This document shows, piece after piece, positions 1 to 7,467 of a DNA stretch of 59,630 nucleotides; the first letter of the stretch is position 1; the number at the start of each line of letters is the position of its first letter. Position numbers and translations under genes: made by a program. Source of the DNA: Solirubrobacter sp035555675. Lineage in GTDB: Bacteria; Actinomycetota; Thermoleophilia; Solirubrobacterales; Solirubrobacteraceae. The DNA is taken from NCBI GenBank assembly GCA_035555675.1, contig DATMGH010000029.1, positions 1 to 59,630 of the forward strand. Direction: 5' to 3'. The notes under the pieces are model-generated. The model saw only the letters and a program-made list of their open reading frames with translations. It searched no databases and was not told where the DNA came from.

Positions 1-357
1 CGCGCCGAGCACCGGATCGCCGGCGATCACGGTCAGCGGCGTCCAGGCGATCATCCGCCGATCGAGCCGGGAGACGGTGCCGCCGAGCGCGTGGGCGAGC
101 AGCTGGGCGCCGAGGCAGACGCCGAGGTACGGGAGCTCGCGCTCGACCGCCGCGCGGATCAGCTCGGCCTCTGGCGCATTGTGCGGCTCCCACGCGGACG
201 CCTCGCCGCCGAAGGACACGATCCCGTCGATCGCGTCGAGGTCCGGGAGCGTGCCGTGGTGCTCCTCGAGGTCGGCGGCGGCGCGCAGGGGCGCCGCCAC
301 GTGCCCGAGGAACGGCCGCTCCAGGTGGTGGATGACCGCGATCCGGGGGATGTCGCT
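1..357 (-). CDS. Class I glutamine amidotransferase-like protein, partial (3' end beyond window)
   Basis: The reverse strand reads as the N-terminal part of a triad (class I) glutamine amidotransferase domain. It opens with a beta-strand (IAVIHH), has a glycine turn (SFGGEAS), and contains the nucleophile elbow GVCLGAQLLAHALGG with the catalytic Cys. Such stand-alone domains hydrolyse glutamine or related gamma-glutamyl substrates; the substrate cannot be read from this fragment, and the His-Glu part of the triad lies off the left edge. The reading frame begins right behind the glutaredoxin stop (357-359), but no ATG, GTG or TTG lies in frame upstream of the first strand. The first in-frame GTG (at 300) would delete that strand, so the start is unresolved. 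Translation is probably coupled to the glutaredoxin gene. Confidence 0.75.
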
Positions 358-737
358 TAGAGCTTGTTCTGGATCTGCAGCGGCGGGGCGTCGTCGCCCG
401 CCGGCGTCTCGGCCGGCTGCTCGAGCCCGAGCGTGTTGGCCAGCTCGCCGCTCTCGTACATCTCGGTGACGATGTCGCAGCCGCCGACCAGCTCGCCCTT
501 GACGAACAGCTGGGGGATCGTCGGCCAGTTCGAGATCGCCGACAGCTCCTGGCGGATCCGCGGGTCCGGGAGGATGTCGACCGCGGCGTAGCTGGCGCCG
601 AGCGCGTCGAGCGCCGCGACGGTGCGGGCGCTGAAGCCGCACATCGGCTGCTCCGGACGGCCCTTCATGAAGAGGATGACTTCGTGCTCGGAGATCGCCT
701 TGCGGATCTCGTCGCGGATGGGGTTCTCGGTGCTCAC
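357..737 (-). CDS. grxD: Monothiol glutaredoxin, Grx4/GrxD family
   Basis: A 126-residue CGFS-type glutaredoxin. Residues about 10-105 form the domain: MKGRPEQPMCGFS places the active-site Cys at 33, followed by the WPTIPQLFVKGELVGGCDI segment with the cis-proline and glutathione-binding GGCD. Members of this family do not mainly reduce disulfides; they bind a [2Fe-2S] cluster between two monomers with glutathione and pass it on, often as a heterodimer with BolA. The start is GTG at 737, three bases past the BolA stop at 741, so the two are almost certainly one transcript. The last 20 residues are an acidic, Pro/Ala-rich tail with no known role. Confidence 0.95.
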   Translation of the reverse strand: MSTENPIRDEIRKAISEHEVILFMKGRPEQPMCGFSARTVAALDALGASYAAVDILPDPRIRQELSAISNWPTIPQLFVKGELVGGCDIVTEMYESGELANTLGLEQPAETPAGDDAPPLQIQNKL

Positions 738-740
738 GGT

Positions 741-968
741 CTACTCCGCCTTGGTGACGAGGGACAGGGCATGGATGGGGCCGCCGATGTCGGGCCCGAA
801 CACCGCGTAGACACGGCGATGCTGCTCGATGCGGCTGAGGCCGGCGAACTCGGGTGCGACGACGGTCGCCCGGAAATGGTCACCGCCGCCGGTCAGGTCG
901 AATACGTCCGCGCGCGAGCCCGGGATCGCGGTCTCGATGCGCTGTTTGAGTTCGTCCGTGGAGGGCAT
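741..968 (-). CDS. bolA: BolA family Fe-S cluster-associated protein
   Basis: A 75-residue BolA-fold protein. The C-terminal half carries the family signature around EQHRRVYAVFGPDIGGPIHALSL, including the conserved His used in cluster binding. BolA proteins pair with monothiol glutaredoxins to form [2Fe-2S] heterocomplexes that deliver or sense clusters; the adjoining CGFS glutaredoxin is the expected partner. ATG start at 968. It is the first gene of the leftward unit bolA-grxD-amidotransferase and is divergent from the A-type carrier gene across 71 bases, so the three Fe-S genes share one regulatory region. Confidence 0.93.
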   Translation of the reverse strand: MPSTDELKQRIETAIPGSRADVFDLTGGGDHFRATVVAPEFAGLSRIEQHRRVYAVFGPDIGGPIHALSLVTKAE

Positions 969-1039
969 CCGACCTAGAGCCTAGCGGTCGCTACACTTCG
1001 GGAAGTATTGGCTGGGAGAACACCACGGGAGCGCGACAC

Positions 1040-1393
1040 GTGATCACTTTCACCGAGAAGGGCGCAGAGAAGGTGCAGGAGTTCCTCGCCGCCCAGAGTG
1101 CCGACGTGCAGACGGCCGGCCTGCGGGTGGGAGTCCGTGGCGGCGGCTGTTCCGGCTTCCAGTACGCGCTGGCGTTCGACAGCGAGCGCGACGGCGACAC
1201 CGTGTTCGAGGACCACGGCCTGCGCATCCTCGTGGACTCGCCCTCGCTGCCCTACGTGCGCGGCGCGGTCGTGGACTACGTCGAGTCGATGCAGGGCGCG
1301 GGCTTCAAGGTCGACAACCCGAACGTCGTCGCGGCCTGCGGCTGCGGCTCCTCCTTCCGCGTGGCGGAGGAGGAAGAAGTCTCCGCCGTCTAG
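1040..1393 (+). CDS. erpA: A-type iron-sulfur carrier / insertion protein (IscA/ErpA/SufA family)
   Basis: A 117-residue HesB/IscA-like protein, close to the usual family length. The three conserved cysteines are present: C37 in RGGGCSGF and C100, C102 in ACGCGSSF. These proteins receive Fe-S clusters from the scaffold and deliver them to apo-enzymes in the cytosol. The start is GTG at 1040, behind a GGGAG ribosome-binding site about seven bases upstream. A TACACT box near 992 could be its -10 element. It faces bolA-grxD, which supports a shared cluster-trafficking role. Its TAG stop is inside the palindrome CTAG at 1390-1393, whose other strand supplies the TAG stop of the convergent flavoprotein gene. 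Confidence 0.93.
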   Translation: MITFTEKGAEKVQEFLAAQSADVQTAGLRVGVRGGGCSGFQYALAFDSERDGDTVFEDHGLRILVDSPSLPYVRGAVVDYVESMQGAGFKVDNPNVVAACGCGSSFRVAEEEEVSAV

Positions 1394-2814
1394 CACCCGA
1401 GGACGTACCGGACGACATCGCGCGCCGCGTACTCGCCGCCCTCGGGCGCGAGCGTCTGCACGAGCCGGCACGCGTCGTCGCCGAGCGTGACCAGCGCGGG
1501 CTCGCCCTCGCCCGCGCGCCGCTGGGCGACGCCGGCGGACGCCGTCAGCCCGTTGCACAGGCAGCGCCGGCCCTCCGTGTCCTCGGCGCGGCCGCCCTTG
1601 GCGACGTAGTCGGCGACGGGCTCGGCGGGGCAGCGGTAGCCGATCCCGCCGTCGGGGCGCCGGTAGGCGGTCGTGAGGTAGCCGAGGTCGCAGCGGCGCT
1701 CGCGCGCGGCCAGCACCGCGTCCTCCGCGATCGTGCCGGCAAGCTGCGCGACCTTGAAGGGAAAGCCGGTCGGCGAGGCGACGGGATCGGTGCGCACGCG
1801 CAGCTCTCCGGTGCGCGCCCGCTCCAGCGCTCGGTGGCGCAGGGCGGGGTCGAGCCCGGACTCCGCGCACAGCGCGAACGCGGTTCCGACCTGGACGCCG
1901 GCCGCGCCGGCCGCGTGCGCCTCGCGCAGGCGTGCCGGGTCGCCGTAGCCGCCCGCGAGCCAGAACGGCAGGCCGAGGTCACGCAGCCGCCCGAGGTCGA
2001 CCTCGTCGCGCGGGCCGTACTGTGGCTCGCCCTGCGCATCGAGCTGGAGCCGCCCGCGCGGGGGCGCGTTGTGGCCGCCGGCAGTGGGGCGCTCGATGAC
2101 GAACCCGTCCGGCCGGTCGCCGTCGTCGCGGACCAGCAGCGCGGCCAGCGCGTGCGACGCCACGATCGCCAGGAAGCGCGGCCGGCGCGCGGGGCGCGGC
2201 GGCTCGGGCACGACCGTCTGCGGGTCGAAGCGCAGCGGCAGCGCGTCCCCGCCGGCCAGTGTCAGCTCGATCGCGGCCGGGGTGTGGCGGGAGAGGAGGT
2301 CGAGCACGCGGGGGATGCCGCGCGGGAGGCCGGCGCCCATCAGGACGTAGTCGACGCCGGCCAGCAGCGCGCCGTAGAGCGTCGGCAGGGTCGGGATCTG
2401 GATCTTCTCCAGCAGGTTGATGCCGATCGGGCCGTCGTGCCCGGTCTTGGCCAGGCGGACTTCGGAGAAGCTCGCGGCGACCGTCAGCTCGAGGAACGCG
2501 CGGGTGGAGCGGTGCCGCGGGACGGGCACCGCGCGGTACGCGGCGCCGGGCGGCCGGCCGTCGGGCTTGAAGTAGCGCGCGATGATCCGCTCCGCGACCT
2601 CCGGGGCCGGGAACGCGCGCAGCGCCTGGCGCAGGTGGCCGCCGGGGTCGCCGTCCTGCAGCCGGCGCGCGAGGACGACGGCCGAGGCGGTGCCGGAGAC
2701 GACGCCGAGCTGGCCGGCGCGGGCGACGGCGGACGCGAGCCGCCAGCCCGAGACCGCCACGCCCATGCCGCCCTGGATCAGAACCGGGCAGGCGGCGGTC
2801 ACGTGGGCCCGCAC
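1390..2814 (-). CDS. Nitronate monooxygenase-like FMN-dependent TIM-barrel oxidoreductase
   Basis: About 474 residues from GTG at 2814 (a second GTG at 2802 is equally possible and gives MTAACPVLIQGGMG). The N-terminal IQGGMGVAVSGWRLASAVA is the first barrel strand of the nitronate monooxygenase / 2-nitropropane dioxygenase family. The segments TAGGHNAPPRG (with the catalytic-type His) and LAGGYGDPARLREAHAAGAAGVQVGTAF carry the FMN-phosphate region. Relatives oxidise nitronates or act as enoyl reductases; the substrate is not determined here. The C-terminal part has a Cys-containing segment (RRCLCNGL) typical of this long subgroup. It converges on the A-type carrier gene with stop codons sharing CTAG. 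The open frame runs on upstream to 3678, but homology starts at the chosen GTG. Confidence 0.85.
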   Translation of the reverse strand: MRAHVTAACPVLIQGGMGVAVSGWRLASAVARAGQLGVVSGTASAVVLARRLQDGDPGGHLRQALRAFPAPEVAERIIARYFKPDGRPPGAAYRAVPVPRHRSTRAFLELTVAASFSEVRLAKTGHDGPIGINLLEKIQIPTLPTLYGALLAGVDYVLMGAGLPRGIPRVLDLLSRHTPAAIELTLAGGDALPLRFDPQTVVPEPPRPARRPRFLAIVASHALAALLVRDDGDRPDGFVIERPTAGGHNAPPRGRLQLDAQGEPQYGPRDEVDLGRLRDLGLPFWLAGGYGDPARLREAHAAGAAGVQVGTAFALCAESGLDPALRHRALERARTGELRVRTDPVASPTGFPFKVAQLAGTIAEDAVLAARERRCDLGYLTTAYRRPDGGIGYRCPAEPVADYVAKGGRAEDTEGRRCLCNGLTASAGVAQRRAGEGEPALVTLGDDACRLVQTLAPEGGEYAARDVVRYVLGC

Positions 2815-2912
2815 GGGCGAAAGACAGGCATCGGCGCCGGACGCTATGACGGCGAACGGCGCCGACCGTCCGTGAAATCCACGGATTCGGGTCCGTAGTT
2901 CGCGCGGCGGCC

Positions 2913-2967
2913 GGGGGGGTGTGCCGATCTCCTTGCGGCTGAGGCAAGGAGATCGGCACACCCCCCC
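2913..2967. repeat. Perfect 23-bp inverted repeat with 9-nt loop in a divergent intergenic region
   Basis: Left arm 2913-2935, loop 2936-2944, right arm 2945-2967; all 23 pairs match. The arms begin with seven G and end with seven C, with an AAGGAG core next to the loop on both strands. The element lies between the divergent flavoprotein (start 2814) and the glycosidase-like gene (start 3011), where no transcript is expected to end. It could be a very stable RNA hairpin in a leader, a two-fold operator or a mobile palindromic element. No second copy was noticed elsewhere in the window. Confidence 0.9.
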
Positions 2968-3010
2968 CTGGTGCGTCGGCGGCGCGAGCGGCGGGTAGCC
3001 TCGATGGCGG

Positions 3011-4480
3011 ATGTCGAAGCTCGTCCTCGCGTGTTGCGCGGTGGCGGCGAGCGTGGTGATCGCCGCTGCGGCGTGGGGCTTCTCGCGGGACGACGACGCG
3101 CAGGTCGCCCCGCGGGCGACGCCTTCGCCGCTCGCCACGCCGTCTCCCACGCCCGCCGCTCCCGCTCCGCCGGCCGCCGGCGCCGGGCTCGCGGTCGGCA
3201 TCACGGAGTTCAACGCGAACCTGATCGCCGCGCCCGACCGGGCGCTGCCGGAGCCCTGGAGCGCGGCGCGCGACAAGCTGACCGCGGTCAACCCGGCGTA
3301 CTTCCGGCTCGTGCTCGACTGGGCGTCGATCCAGCCGGCGGCGGACGCGCCCGCGAACCTCGACGCCCCCAACGGCGGCTGCATGCGCGCCCTCGGCCCC
3401 TGCCTCGGGTACGGCGGCGTCCGCGACCAGCTGCGCGCGCTGGCCTCGCGCCAGCGCGCCGCGCGGGAGGCCGCGGTGAGTGGCGGCGCGGCGGCGGGCG
3501 GGGGCGCGGCGGCGGGCGCGGGCGCGGCGGCGGCGACTCCGGGCGGGGCGGCGGCGGGCGCGGGCGTGGAGGCGGCGAGCGGCGCGGGCGTGGCGGCGGC
3601 GACTCCGGGCGCGGCGGCGAGCGGCGCGGGCGCGGCGGCTCCCGGCGCCTGGCAGACCCTCGTCGTCGTCGCGAACACGCCGGACTGGGCCGCGAGCCCG
3701 GCGGGCGGGTGCGAGCGGCGTGGGACGCCGCCGCGGGCGCGGCCGCCGCGCGCGGACGCGCTGCCCGCCTACCAGGCGCTGATCGAGGCGGTGCTCGCGG
3801 CCGCCGCGAAGGAGGGCGCGACGCTGAGCTTCTTCAGCCCCTGGAACGAGCCCAACCACCCCGCGTTCCTGAGCCCGCAGCGGGCGGTGTGCGACCCGGC
3901 GTCACCGAGCCTCGCGCCCGCCGCCTACGCGCAGATCGCCACCGCGCTGCAGCAGGCGCTCGCGACCGCCCCCGGCGACCAGCGGCTCGTGCTCGGCGAG
4001 ACCGCGGGCCTGATGACCGCCACGCCGCACGCGACCAGCGTGCCCGAGTTCATCGCGGCGCTGCCGCGCGACCTCGTCTGCGCGAGCACGGTCTGGTCCC
4101 AGCACGCGTACATCGGCGGCCGCGACCCGGTCGACGCCGCCGCGGCCGCGCTGGACGCGTTCCACTGCCCGCAGCCGCACACGATCTGGATCACCGAGAC
4201 GGGCGTCGGCCTCGCGCCCAAGGACCTCAGCGCCGGCGCCCGCCGGATCGCCGACCCCGTCGAAGGCTGCCGCGCCCTGCACGACCAGCTCGTCCGCTGG
4301 TACGACGACCCGCGCGTCACCGTCGCGTTCCAGTACACGCTGCGCGAGGACGACCGCTTCCCGACCGGCCTGGTCAGCACCGACCTCACGCGCGACCGCC
4401 CGGCGCTGCACGAGTGGGAGGCCTGGGGCGGCACCCGCGCGCCGACCGCGTCGCCGCCGCCCGCGGCGTGCACGGGGTAG
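3011..4480 (+). CDS. Exported glycoside-hydrolase-like TIM-barrel protein (clan GH-A type)
   Basis: A 489-residue protein starting with a hydrophobic signal or anchor segment (residues 3-23) and a Pro/Thr/Ser-rich linker (about 30-56). The remainder resembles clan GH-A glycosidases: FFSPWNEPNHPAF places the acid/base candidate Glu280 after Asn279, and HTIWITETGVG places the nucleophile candidate Glu396 at the end of a strand. Residues about 156-213 are an almost pure Ala/Gly stretch that interrupts the catalytic domain. The substrate cannot be assigned. ATG start at 3011; a TAGCCT box at 2996 suggests a very short leader. It converges on the membrane protein gene with 20 bases between stops. 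Confidence 0.75.
   Translation: MSKLVLACCAVAASVVIAAAAWGFSRDDDAQVAPRATPSPLATPSPTPAAPAPPAAGAGLAVGITEFNANLIAAPDRALPEPWSAARDKLTAVNPAYFRLVLDWASIQPAADAPANLDAPNGGCMRALGPCLGYGGVRDQLRALASRQRAAREAAVSGGAAAGGGAAAGAGAAAATPGGAAAGAGVEAASGAGVAAATPGAAASGAGAAAPGAWQTLVVVANTPDWAASPAGGCERRGTPPRARPPRADALPAYQALIEAVLAAAAKEGATLSFFSPWNEPNHPAFLSPQRAVCDPASPSLAPAAYAQIATALQQALATAPGDQRLVLGETAGLMTATPHATSVPEFIAALPRDLVCASTVWSQHAYIGGRDPVDAAAAALDAFHCPQPHTIWITETGVGLAPKDLSAGARRIADPVEGCRALHDQLVRWYDDPRVTVAFQYTLREDDRFPTGLVSTDLTRDRPALHEWEAWGGTRAPTASPPPAACTG
3478..3650 (+). repeat. GC-only low-complexity Gly/Ala-coding tract
   Basis: A run of short GGCGGCG / GGGCGCG-type units encoding Ala and Gly with a few Thr-Pro and Ser. It sits inside the glycosidase-like gene between the first barrel strands and the acid/base strand. 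The unit structure suggests growth by slippage. It keeps the reading frame. Confidence 0.85.
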
Positions 4481-4499
4481 GCGCGAGACGCGGCGCGCC
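4480..4499. terminator. Short GC hairpin between convergent genes
   Basis: GGCGCG at 4480-4485 pairs with CGCGCC at 4494-4499 across an 8-base loop, in the 20-bp gap between the stops of the glycosidase-like gene (+) and the membrane protein gene (-). Its position suits a bidirectional terminator. There is no U-tract, so this is tentative. Confidence 0.35.
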
Positions 4500-4500
4500 G

Positions 4501-5886
4501 TCAGCCCGCTTGCGCGAGCAGCCAGAGCGCGAGCGAGGTGAACCCGACCATCACGCCCAGCATCCAGTACTGCGAGCGCACGGCCAGCCGCGTGTCCCGG
4601 TACAGCGAGAGCGCGCGGTCGTGCGCGAGCATCAGCGCCGCGACGTGCCCGATCACGACCACCGCGACCTGCACGTACCACGTGTCCTTCTGCGGGAAGA
4701 GCCCGTAGTCGATCCCCCAGTTGACGGTGCCGAACAGGTTCCAGCCCTGCCCGAACGGGTCCGACGCCAGGTAGAAGACCGCCTGCCCCTCGAAGACCAG
4801 GAACGTCAAATAGTGCGCCGCGACGTAGACCGCCGCGATCGGGATCAGCGAGTGCACGAACCCGAACTCGAGCTTGGAGAACGAGAGCCCGCCGCCGACC
4901 GACCGCGCGCCCTCGATCCCGAGCCGGTAGAAGCCCGCGACGATCCCGACGCCGAGCAGCAGCCCGAACGTCGCCGCGATCTTCGACGCCGTCAGCGCTC
5001 CGATCCCGAGCCCGTCGAGCAGGTCGACGACGTCCGCCGACAGGTCCTTCCAGAGCTGCCCCTGGCTGAGCCCGTCGAACGTGACCGTCCCGATCATCAC
5101 GCACACGAACGCGACCGTCCCGGCCGCCCGGTCCAGCTGCGGCAGCCCGGACAGCGGCCGCCGCAGCCCCAGCACCCCGTCGCGCGTCTCGAAGACCGAC
5201 ATCCGCGCGAACATGTCGAAGTAGACCGCGAAGGCCTCCCCGCGCCGCGTCCACGTCTCGACGCCCCAGTAGCACTGCGCCGCGAGCGTCAGCACGGTGT
5301 ACCCGAGCGCGGCGGTGACGAGCGTCGCCGGCGTCTCGCCCCACCCGCTCACGAGCTCGATCCAGGTGAAGATCAGCAGCCCGGCGGCGGCCGGCCAGCG
5401 CCCCAGCCTCTCCGGGTACGGCCGGTTCAGGGACGGCAGCGCCCGCCCGATCGCGCGGAACGGGCTGAACGCCCGGTAGAGCCCGCCGAACAGGATCGAC
5501 GCGAACACCAGCCCGACCCAGAACGTGATCAGCAGGAACGTCGGCGCCCAGTTGTCGAGCGCGGTGCCCGCGCCCAGGTAGCCCGCCAGCAGCGTCACGA
5601 CCAGCAACAGGACGCCGATCAGGCCGCAGACGGACTGCACGACCGGCGACGCGAACGCGCGCCCCGCCGGCGCCGGCCGCCAGCGCTCACGCTCCAGCCG
5701 CGGCTCCGGCCACAGCACGGCCAGCGCGAAGAACGAGATCACCAGCACGGCCGCCGCGGCCCACGCGAACAGCCACTCCGGGATCGGCAGCTGCTGACGC
5801 TGGACGAGCCCGTGGGCCTCCGCCACGCCGGGCAGGACCAGGACGGCGGCTGCCGCCGTCGAACATGCCGTGAGCGCGCGTCTCAC
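4501..5886 (-). CDS. Conserved polytopic membrane protein of unknown function
   Basis: 461 residues from GTG at 5886, which overlaps the stop of the upstream lipoprotein gene as GTGA. After a signal-like first helix ending in GVAEAHG, about ten to eleven hydrophobic helices follow, with short conserved loops such as LQLPIPEWLFAW-like, DNWAPTFLLITFW and LFGTVNWGIDYGLFPQKDTWYVQV. Proteins of this kind are sometimes labelled 'fenitrothion hydrolase' in databases; I recall that only loosely and would not infer such an activity. No known transport or catalytic motif was recognised. Translational coupling to a thioredoxin-fold lipoprotein suggests a joint envelope function, perhaps in redox or metal handling. 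Confidence 0.75.
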   Translation of the reverse strand: MRRALTACSTAAAAVLVLPGVAEAHGLVQRQQLPIPEWLFAWAAAAVLVISFFALAVLWPEPRLERERWRPAPAGRAFASPVVQSVCGLIGVLLLVVTLLAGYLGAGTALDNWAPTFLLITFWVGLVFASILFGGLYRAFSPFRAIGRALPSLNRPYPERLGRWPAAAGLLIFTWIELVSGWGETPATLVTAALGYTVLTLAAQCYWGVETWTRRGEAFAVYFDMFARMSVFETRDGVLGLRRPLSGLPQLDRAAGTVAFVCVMIGTVTFDGLSQGQLWKDLSADVVDLLDGLGIGALTASKIAATFGLLLGVGIVAGFYRLGIEGARSVGGGLSFSKLEFGFVHSLIPIAAVYVAAHYLTFLVFEGQAVFYLASDPFGQGWNLFGTVNWGIDYGLFPQKDTWYVQVAVVVIGHVAALMLAHDRALSLYRDTRLAVRSQYWMLGVMVGFTSLALWLLAQAG

Positions 5887-6890
5887 AGTCCGGACTTGAC
5901 GGCTTCCTCGAACTGGTGCACGCCGATCGAGCCTTCGAGGCGCGCCGTGATGACACCCTTCGCGTTGACGACGAACAACCAGGGCTCGGTCGGCAGGTGG
6001 AACTCCCGCAGCGGCTCGCGCAGACCGTCGTTGATCTGATTGTTGTTGTAGACCTCTTGGTGGATGAAGTCCATCCGGTCGCCGTACTTGGACTGCATCT
6101 GCAGCTCGATGTCCGTCACCGGACCGCAGACCCGCGACTGGCACAGCTGCGGCGTCGCGAACAGCAGCGCGACCGGCTTCTTACCGACCACGTCGGCGAA
6201 GTCGACCTTGTGCATGTCGCTCGGGGGATCGCGCGTGTCGATCTTCGTGACGTCGCCGCCGGCACTCGCCAGCGTCTCGGTGTGGACCTTCGGCGCCTTC
6301 GAGCCGACCTCGGGGATCGGGTCCGCCTTCTTGGAGGACACGTCGACCTGCCCGGTCGCGCCGACCAGCTTGCCGTCGGACGTCTTGGTCGTCGCCAGCA
6401 CCGCGTACTTCCCGCGCGCGGGGAACTCGACCTCGGCCGCGTAGACGGCCACGAACGGGTCCTGGGTCGTGGCCGCCTGCTTGGAGCGGTAGCGCGGGTC
6501 GGTCAGCAGGACGTCGGCGGGCGCGACGAACGGCCCGACGGCCTGGTCGCCCGGCGTCGGCGCGACGTAGATCGCGGTCGGCCCGTAGATCGGCGTGCCG
6601 TCGGCGGCGATCATCCCGAACGCCATCCGCGTCTGGCCCGGCGTGGTGAAGACCGAGCTGGCGACCGCCAGCGACGGCCCCGCGGTCATCGTGTCCGCCA
6701 GCTGCTGCAGCGTCTTGCCGCCGGCGGCGGGGAACGCCGCCTCGTCCGGCGTCGCCGCGGCCTTGACGCCCTCGCGCACCCCGTTCTCGGACGGCACGTT
6801 CTGCACCGGGTCCCGCTGCGCGGCGTCCGAGCCTGAGCCGCACCCGGCGGCGATCAGGGCAAGCAGGAGCAACGGCAACACACGGTGCAT
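5883..6890 (-). CDS. Lipoprotein with C-terminal thioredoxin-like domain
   Basis: 335 residues. The N-terminus is a lipoprotein signal with lipobox LIAAGC (Cys17). Residues about 60-195 form an uncharacterised extracellular beta-rich region (FGMIAADGTPIYGPTAIYVAP). The C-terminal about 120 residues look like a thioredoxin/AhpC-type fold: KPVALLFATPQLCQSRVCGPVTDIE followed by FIHQEVYNNN and the cis-Pro region LPTEPWLFVVNAKG. The two cysteines are spaced CxxxxC rather than CxxC, so classical disulfide reductase activity is doubtful; metal-chaperone (Sco-like) roles are an alternative. A TACCCT box eight bases before the ATG hints at a near-leaderless promoter. It is followed by the coupled polytopic membrane protein. 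Confidence 0.8.
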   Translation of the reverse strand: MHRVLPLLLLALIAAGCGSGSDAAQRDPVQNVPSENGVREGVKAAATPDEAAFPAAGGKTLQQLADTMTAGPSLAVASSVFTTPGQTRMAFGMIAADGTPIYGPTAIYVAPTPGDQAVGPFVAPADVLLTDPRYRSKQAATTQDPFVAVYAAEVEFPARGKYAVLATTKTSDGKLVGATGQVDVSSKKADPIPEVGSKAPKVHTETLASAGGDVTKIDTRDPPSDMHKVDFADVVGKKPVALLFATPQLCQSRVCGPVTDIELQMQSKYGDRMDFIHQEVYNNNQINDGLREPLREFHLPTEPWLFVVNAKGVITARLEGSIGVHQFEEAVKSGL

Positions 6891-6931
6891 GGCGGGCTAG
6901 GGTAGTCGGACGGTCGCGAATCCGACGTGAA

Positions 6932-7441
6932 TCAGGCGTCCAGAGCGTCAACCAGCGAACCAGCGTCGAACGCGCCGGTGTGCAGGTGCCCGTTGACCAC
7001 GAACGCGGGCGTGGCGTCGATCCCCTCGGCGCGTGCGGCGTCGGCGTCGCGCGCGACGCGCGGGGCGTACACGCCCCGGCGCAGCTCATCCTCGACGCGG
7101 GCGGCGTCGAGCCCGAGCGAGCGGGCCAGCGCGACCACGTCGGCGAGCCCCAGCCGCCCGCCGTTGGCGTACAGCGCGTCGTGCATCTCCCAGAAGGCGC
7201 CCTGCGCGGCCGCCGCCTCGGCCGCTTCGGCGGCGCGCTGCGCGTCCGGGTGGACCTCGTGCAGCGGCAGGTGCCGGAACACGAACCGCAGCCGGCCCTC
7301 GAGCCGCTCGCGCACGCGCCGCAGGATCGACTGCGCCGCGCTGCAGTACGGGCACTGGAAGTCGCCGTACATGATCAGCTCCAGCGGCGCGTCGGGCGGG
7401 CCGGCGACGTGGTCGGCGGCGTCCAGTGGCGGCAGCGGCAT
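6932..7441 (-). CDS. DsbA-family thioredoxin-like oxidoreductase, probably cytoplasmic
   Basis: A 169-residue DsbA-type protein: the strand-turn LIMYGDFQCPYCSAAQS places the CPYC active site at Cys30 and Cys33, then a helical insertion (residues about 60-125) and the cis-proline motif IDATPAFVVNGHLHTGA. There is no signal peptide, so unlike classical DsbA it is likely cytosolic, as in the FrnE/DsbA-like group of actinobacteria. It is divergent from the Na+/H+ antiporter gene, with 26 bp between starts. A TAGGAT box (7448-7453) sits six bases before the ATG. Confidence 0.88.
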   Translation of the reverse strand: MPLPPLDAADHVAGPPDAPLELIMYGDFQCPYCSAAQSILRRVRERLEGRLRFVFRHLPLHEVHPDAQRAAEAAEAAAAQGAFWEMHDALYANGGRLGLADVVALARSLGLDAARVEDELRRGVYAPRVARDADAARAEGIDATPAFVVNGHLHTGAFDAGSLVDALDA

Positions 7442-7447
7442 CGCGCG

Positions 7448-7453
7448 ATCCTA
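7448..7453 (-). promoter_or_regulatory. Putative -10 box of a leaderless dsbA-like transcript
   Basis: On the reverse strand TAGGAT is followed by six bases and then the ATG at 7441, the spacing expected when transcription begins at the start codon. No clear -35 was seen. Confidence 0.45.
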
Positions 7454-7467
7454 GACTCCGGCGCGCC

